Positions 60,690 through 64,000 of a DNA stretch of 64,000 nucleotides are shown here, one piece after another (the first letter of the stretch is position 1; the number at the start of each line of letters is the position of its first letter). This DNA comes from Lysobacterales bacterium (lineage in GTDB: Bacteria; Pseudomonadota; Gammaproteobacteria; Xanthomonadales; UBA2363). The DNA lies in the NCBI GenBank assembly GCA_019634735.1, contig JAHCAT010000001.1, positions 372,001 through 436,000 on the forward strand, in the 5' to 3' direction. The notes beneath the pieces are model-generated. The model ran no database searches, had not been told where the DNA came from, and saw nothing but the letters and a program-made list of their open reading frames with translations. The position numbers were made by a program, and so were the translations under genes.

Positions 60690-61364
60690 CTACCGTCTGG
60701 CGGTCGTATCCGCGGGTGCATGCAGGAACACCACGCCCGGCGCCACCGGCTCGCAGCGCCAGCCCCAGCCACGCGCCAGCCACTCGAAGGAGCGTGGGCG
60801 CCAGAACGCCACGTGGGTGCAGTCGCGCCGGTAGTGCCAGCGCTGGAAATCGATGCCGTCATCCAGCATCGAGGTCATCACCGCCAGGATGCCGCCGGGG
60901 CGCAGCAGGCTGCGCACGCTGGCCATCGCCTTGGCCGGTTCGTGCAGGTGCTCGACCACCTCGGTGCAGGTGACCGCGTCGTAGCGGCGTGCCAGTACGG
61001 CCTGGTAGGGCGCGAACCAGGGGTCGTGGACGGCCACCTCGTGACCGGCCTCGCGCAGGATCGCGGCCAGCGCCGGCCCCGGACCGCAGCCGAAGTCCAG
61101 GACCTGGCTTCGTCCGGCCAGCCGGTCCAGCAGCGGCGCGGCCAGACGCCCCAGGAACCTGCGGTAGCCGGGGTCATCGGCATCGTTGCAGTGAAGCAGG
61201 TACTCGGCCCGTTCCCTACCCTGCGCGGGCCGCTGCCCAGGCGCCAGCCAGGTGAGCTCGCACCGCCCGCAGCGTCCGTACGCCTGCGCCCCTACCCGCG
61301 CAAACGGCCATGCCGGCCCCTGGCAGAGCGGGCAGTCGCCGAGTGCCTCATCCGCCCGGATCAC
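60690..61364 (-). CDS. SAM-dependent methyltransferase with N-terminal Zn-finger-like motif
   Basis: A 224-residue class I methyltransferase. The SAM site is [13 protein letters not shown] (about 88-100); a C-P-L-C..C-G-R-C pair (about 11-36) precedes it, as in small methyltransferases with a zinc-type head. The rest fits the Methyltransf_23 type ([23 protein letters not shown]). Substrate unknown. Confidence 0.85.
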   Translation of the reverse strand: MIRADEALGDCPLCQGPAWPFARVGAQAYGRCGRCELTWLAPGQRPAQGRERAEYLLHCNDADDPGYRRFLGRLAAPLLDRLAGRSQVLDFGCGPGPALAAILREAGHEVAVHDPWFAPYQAVLARRYDAVTCTEVVEHLHEPAKAMASVRSLLRPGGILAVMTSMLDDGIDFQRWHYRRDCTHVAFWRPRSFEWLARGWGWRCEPVAPGVVFLHAPADTTARR

Positions 61365-61553
61365 GCCTCGCCGCCCGCCGCACGGCCGTATCGCCCGGTC
61401 ACCGCCTCTGCCCCCTGCTTCCGATCACGGACGCCACCGATCCCCCGGATCCGCCCACGACCCCCGCGTTCCAAGCCCAGGCTGCGCTGCGCGAAAAAGC
61501 AATCCACGTTGCGAGTCCGAAGCCCGAGTCCCAAGTCCCGGCATCCGGCATCC

Positions 61554-61588
61554 GGTCCCCGGTCCCCGGTCCCCAGTCCCCAGTCCGA
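61554..61588. repeat. Heptamer array GGTCCCC/AGTCCCC
   Basis: Three GGTCCCC units, one AGTCCCC and a partial unit, the same family as the two arrays around guaB-guaA. It lies in the gap upstream of the L36 gene, which otherwise holds only degenerate copies (near 61527) and a TATACT -10-like hexamer at 61620. Confidence 0.8.
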
Positions 61589-61662
61589 ACAACACCTTCC
61601 CCTCCCCTTCAACTCCCGCTATACTCGCGCGCTTCACGTCGTCCGGTTCCGAGGTTCGTGTC

Positions 61663-61788
61663 ATGAAAGTCCTGTCTTCCCTGAAGTCCGCCAAGTCCCG
61701 GCACCGCGACTGCAAGATCGTCCGTCGCCGCGGCAAGGTGTTCGTGATCTGCAAGAGCAACCCCCGCTTCAAGGCGCGCCAGCGCTGA
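61663..61788 (+). CDS. rpmJ: 50S ribosomal protein L36, zinc-free type (YkgO-like)
   Basis: A 41-residue basic protein ([17 protein letters not shown] at the start, then [22 protein letters not shown]). The zinc-ribbon set of the usual L36 is incomplete, as in the C-minus paralogue made under zinc limitation. It is far from the main ribosomal operons, as is usual for this form. No Zur site was recognised. Confidence 0.93.
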   Translation: MKVLSSLKSAKSRHRDCKIVRRRGKVFVICKSNPRFKARQR

Positions 61789-61960
61789 TCGGGGCAGCCC
61801 GTATCCGCGGACCACGAGGCCGGCGCATGCCGGCCTCGTGCATTGCGGCACCCGTGCCATGCCACGCCGGGCCGCACCCTCGGCGACCGTGCCGGCCATC
61901 ATGACGGGCACCGGGCGCTTCTGCTACAACTGGCGGACCACGAACACAGGGGTGGCTTCC

Positions 61961-62272
61961 ATGCGCAACCGTTCCATGCTCCTCGCCGGCCTGCTCGGAC
62001 TGGGCCTTGCCCTGCCCGCCGCCGCCGATGTCCTGCTGATCGAGCGCGCCGAACAGGCGCAGCGCGCCGGCATGCCCGCCAATGGCCAGACCATGGCCCA
62101 GGTCGAGCGTCGTTTCGGCGCGCCCCTGGAGAAGCTGGCACCCGTGGCCGGCAACAAGCCTGCCCACCCGCCGATCACGCGCTGGCGCTACGCCGGCTAC
62201 ACGGTCTACTTCGAGCACCAGCGTGTGATCAGCACGGTGCTCGACACCGCTGCCACCGGGCAGTCGCGCTAG
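61961..62272 (+). CDS. Small periplasmic protein, OmlA/SmpA-like
   Basis: A 103-residue protein with a signal peptide (to about AAA-D). The mature part (GQTMAQVERRFGAPLEKLAPV, then ITRWRYAGYTVYFEHQRVI) resembles the SmpA/OmlA-type repeat fold that forms part of envelope proteins. Role unknown. It is followed after 16 bases by aguA. Confidence 0.72.
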   Translation: MRNRSMLLAGLLGLGLALPAAADVLLIERAEQAQRAGMPANGQTMAQVERRFGAPLEKLAPVAGNKPAHPPITRWRYAGYTVYFEHQRVISTVLDTAATGQSR

Positions 62273-62288
62273 CGCGAACCGCCACGCC

Positions 62289-63332
62289 ATGAGCAGATCG
62301 CCGTTCTGGCCGGCTGAATGGGCGCTCCAGGACGGCATCCTGCTGGCCTGGCCTCATGCCGGCACCGACTGGGCCGGCAACCTGGCCGATGTCGAACTCA
62401 CCTACGCGGCCCTGGTCGCGGCGATCAGCCGCCACCAGCCGGCCGTCGTCTGCGTGCCCGATGTCGCGGTGGGCCAGCGCATGCGGGCACTGCTGGCGCA
62501 GACGACCGCGCTGCCTGGTCGGGTCAGGACCGTCCTGATCGAGTACGACGACACCTGGCTGCGCGACAGCGGGCCGATCACCCTGCTCGGCGCCGACGGG
62601 CCGATCCTGCTGGATTTCCGGTTCACTGGCTGGGGCGGCAAGTTCGAGGCCGGGCGCGACGACCGCCTGGTCGAGGGCCTGTTCGAGCGCGGCCTGTTCG
62701 TGCCAACGGCGCGTCGCATTCCGATCGACTTCGCCCTTGAAGGCGGCGCCGTCGAGACCGATGGTGCCGGTACCCTGCTCTCCACATGGCACTGCCTGGC
62801 CGCCCGGCACCCGTGCAGGTCGCGCGCCGAGGTCGAGGCGGTGCTGGCCCGGACCCTCGCCGTCGACCGCTTCCTGTGGCTCGAACACGGCGCGCTGGAG
62901 GGCGACGACACCGACGCCCACATCGACACGCTGGCCCGCTTCGCCGCGCCCGATGCGATCGTCTACCAGGGCTGCGACGATCCCGGCGATCCGCACCACG
63001 CGAGGCTGGCCGCGATGGCCGGCGAGATCGCCGCACTGCGCGACCGCGACGGCCGCCCGTACCGGCGCTTCGCCCTGCCCTGGGCGCAGCCGGTCCATGC
63101 CGCCGATGGCCGGCGTCTGGCCACCTCCTACGCGAATTTCCTGATCGTCAATGGCGCCGTGCTTATGCCCGGTTATGGCGATCCGGCGGATGCCGCGGCC
63201 GCACGGGTCCTGGCCCAGGCGTTCCCGGACCGCGCCATCGAGATCGTGCCGTGCCGGCCGCTGATCGAACAGAACGGCTCACTGCACTGTGTCACCATGC
63301 AATTGCCCCACGGAGTGCTTGCCAATGACTGA
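62289..63332 (+). CDS. aguA: Agmatine deiminase
   Basis: A 347-residue protein of the guanidino-modifying family. The N-terminal YDDTWLRDSGP, the central ALEGGAVETDG and the catalytic C334 in GSLHCVTMQLP are present. It converts agmatine to N-carbamoylputrescine, which aguB then hydrolyses; the two together yield putrescine. aguB overlaps its end by 8 bases. Confidence 0.96.
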   Translation: MSRSPFWPAEWALQDGILLAWPHAGTDWAGNLADVELTYAALVAAISRHQPAVVCVPDVAVGQRMRALLAQTTALPGRVRTVLIEYDDTWLRDSGPITLLGADGPILLDFRFTGWGGKFEAGRDDRLVEGLFERGLFVPTARRIPIDFALEGGAVETDGAGTLLSTWHCLAARHPCRSRAEVEAVLARTLAVDRFLWLEHGALEGDDTDAHIDTLARFAAPDAIVYQGCDDPGDPHHARLAAMAGEIAALRDRDGRPYRRFALPWAQPVHAADGRRLATSYANFLIVNGAVLMPGYGDPADAAAARVLAQAFPDRAIEIVPCRPLIEQNGSLHCVTMQLPHGVLAND

Positions 63333-64000
63333 GCTGGTGGTCGCCCTGGTGCAGGAACGCAACCACGGCGATGCGGACGCCAACCTTGCGGTGATCGAGG
63401 AGCGCGTGCGACAGGCCGCAGCCGCGGGCGCCGGGCTGGTGGTGCTCCAGGAACTGCACAACGGCCCGTATTTCTGCCAGCGCGAGAACGTCGACGAGTT
63501 CGACCTGGCCGAGCCCATTCCCGGCCCAAGCACGCAGCGCCTGGGCGAGCTCGCCGCGGCGTGCCGGGTGGTGCTGGTCGGCTCGCTGTTCGAGCGCCGC
63601 GCGCCCGGCCTGTACCACAACACCGCCGTCGTCTTCGAGCGCGATGGCCGGCTGCTCGGCCGCTACCGGAAGATGCACATACCGGACGATCCGGGCTACT
63701 ACGAGAAGTTCTATTTCACTCCCGGCGACCTCGGCTTCGAGCCCGTCGACACCTCGGTCGGGCGCCTGGGTGTGCTGGTCTGCTGGGACCAGTGGTATCC
63801 GGAAGCCGCGCGCCTGATGGCGTTGGCCGGCGCCGAACTGCTGATCTACCCCACTGCGATCGGCTGGGATCCCGGCGACGACGAAACCGAACAGGCGCGC
63901 CAGCGCGATGCCTGGATCACCGTGCAGCGCGGCCATGCCGTCGCCAACGGCCTGCCGGTGCTGTCCTGCAACCGGGTCGGCTTCGAGGCCGATCCCGACG
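63325..64000 (+). CDS. aguB: N-carbamoylputrescine amidase, 3' end outside the window
   Basis: The visible 225 residues are a nitrilase-family amidase with the Glu-Lys-Cys triad: E43 (LQELHNGPYFC), K116 (RYRKMHIPDD) and C153 (VCWDQWYPEA). It hydrolyses N-carbamoylputrescine to putrescine, CO2 and ammonia. The sequence is open to the end of the window. Start at 63325 overlaps the aguA end. Confidence 0.95.
   Translation, partial: MTELVVALVQERNHGDADANLAVIEERVRQAAAAGAGLVVLQELHNGPYFCQRENVDEFDLAEPIPGPSTQRLGELAAACRVVLVGSLFERRAPGLYHNTAVVFERDGRLLGRYRKMHIPDDPGYYEKFYFTPGDLGFEPVDTSVGRLGVLVCWDQWYPEAARLMALAGAELLIYPTAIGWDPGDDETEQARQRDAWITVQRGHAVANGLPVLSCNRVGFEADPD

Overview
This is GC-rich chromosomal DNA that most resembles a gammaproteobacterium of the Lysobacterales (Xanthomonadales). 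The pointers are the gene neighbourhoods (ftsK-lolA, bpt next to an endonuclease/exonuclease/phosphatase gene, ppsA divergent from its regulator, guaB-guaA), arrays of a GGGGACT/C heptamer, and a secreted protein carrying an IFANGF motif. The genus is not determined. No rRNA, CRISPR array or prophage structural genes were seen. Two tRNA genes (Ala-GGC and Glu-TTC) lie near 45.9-46.1 kb.

Left flank (1-22.7 kb) is core genome: a VKOR-type thiol oxidoreductase (cut by the window edge), a PlsC-like acyltransferase, class III alcohol dehydrogenase, a coupled ferritin-like/secreted protein pair, cysS overlapping sufE, a glycine-zipper protein, oligopeptidase B, both N-degron transferases (aat and bpt), trxB, ald, ftsK, lolA, and the GMP pathway genes guaB and guaA. 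It also holds two decayed genes: the C-terminal end of an aldehyde dehydrogenase, and an endonuclease/phosphatase-family gene with one extra base.

The accessory region (22,647-36,812, about 14.2 kb) is an integrated mobilizable island at the 3' end of guaA. It is bounded by GAGTGGGAATGA (guaA end) and GAGTGGGAGTGA (right end). It is visibly poorer in GC than the flanks. In order it holds a P4-type tyrosine integrase with repeated GCATGGTATC sites upstream, an exact IncP KorB-type operator, a convergent HTH/zinc-type regulator, an AlpA-like regulator, IncQ-type repA and repC followed by three 22-bp iterons, relics resembling IncP oriV iterons, and an IncP-type oriT with a truncated traJ. A compact seven-gene cargo operon follows (28.5-36.6 kb): serine resolvase, PD-(D/E)XK nuclease, Zn-ribbon DNA adenine methylase, AbiJ-like HEPN protein, a 77-residue protein, a HEAT-like 576-residue protein and a 579-residue protein with a nuclease-like N-terminus. 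Most junctions overlap by 4-8 bases. I read it as an undescribed or little-described anti-phage/restriction operon on a plasmid-mosaic element that depends on an IncP helper for transfer. That is inference; the gene order, overlaps and motifs are seen directly.

Right flank (36.8-64 kb) returns to core genes: a protein-glutaminase-like enzyme with a tryptophan-rich segment, tadA, orn, ppsA/ppsR, small conserved proteins, the tRNA pair, a divergent recJ, a membrane Ser/Thr kinase with an FHA partner, a secreted repeat-like protein, a universal stress protein behind a well-formed FNR/ANR-type promoter, a TonB receptor, a glutathionyl-hydroquinone reductase, an SGNH hydrolase, a TPR lipoprotein, benE, a methyltransferase, a stand-alone L36, and aguA-aguB for agmatine to putrescine, the last cut by the window end.
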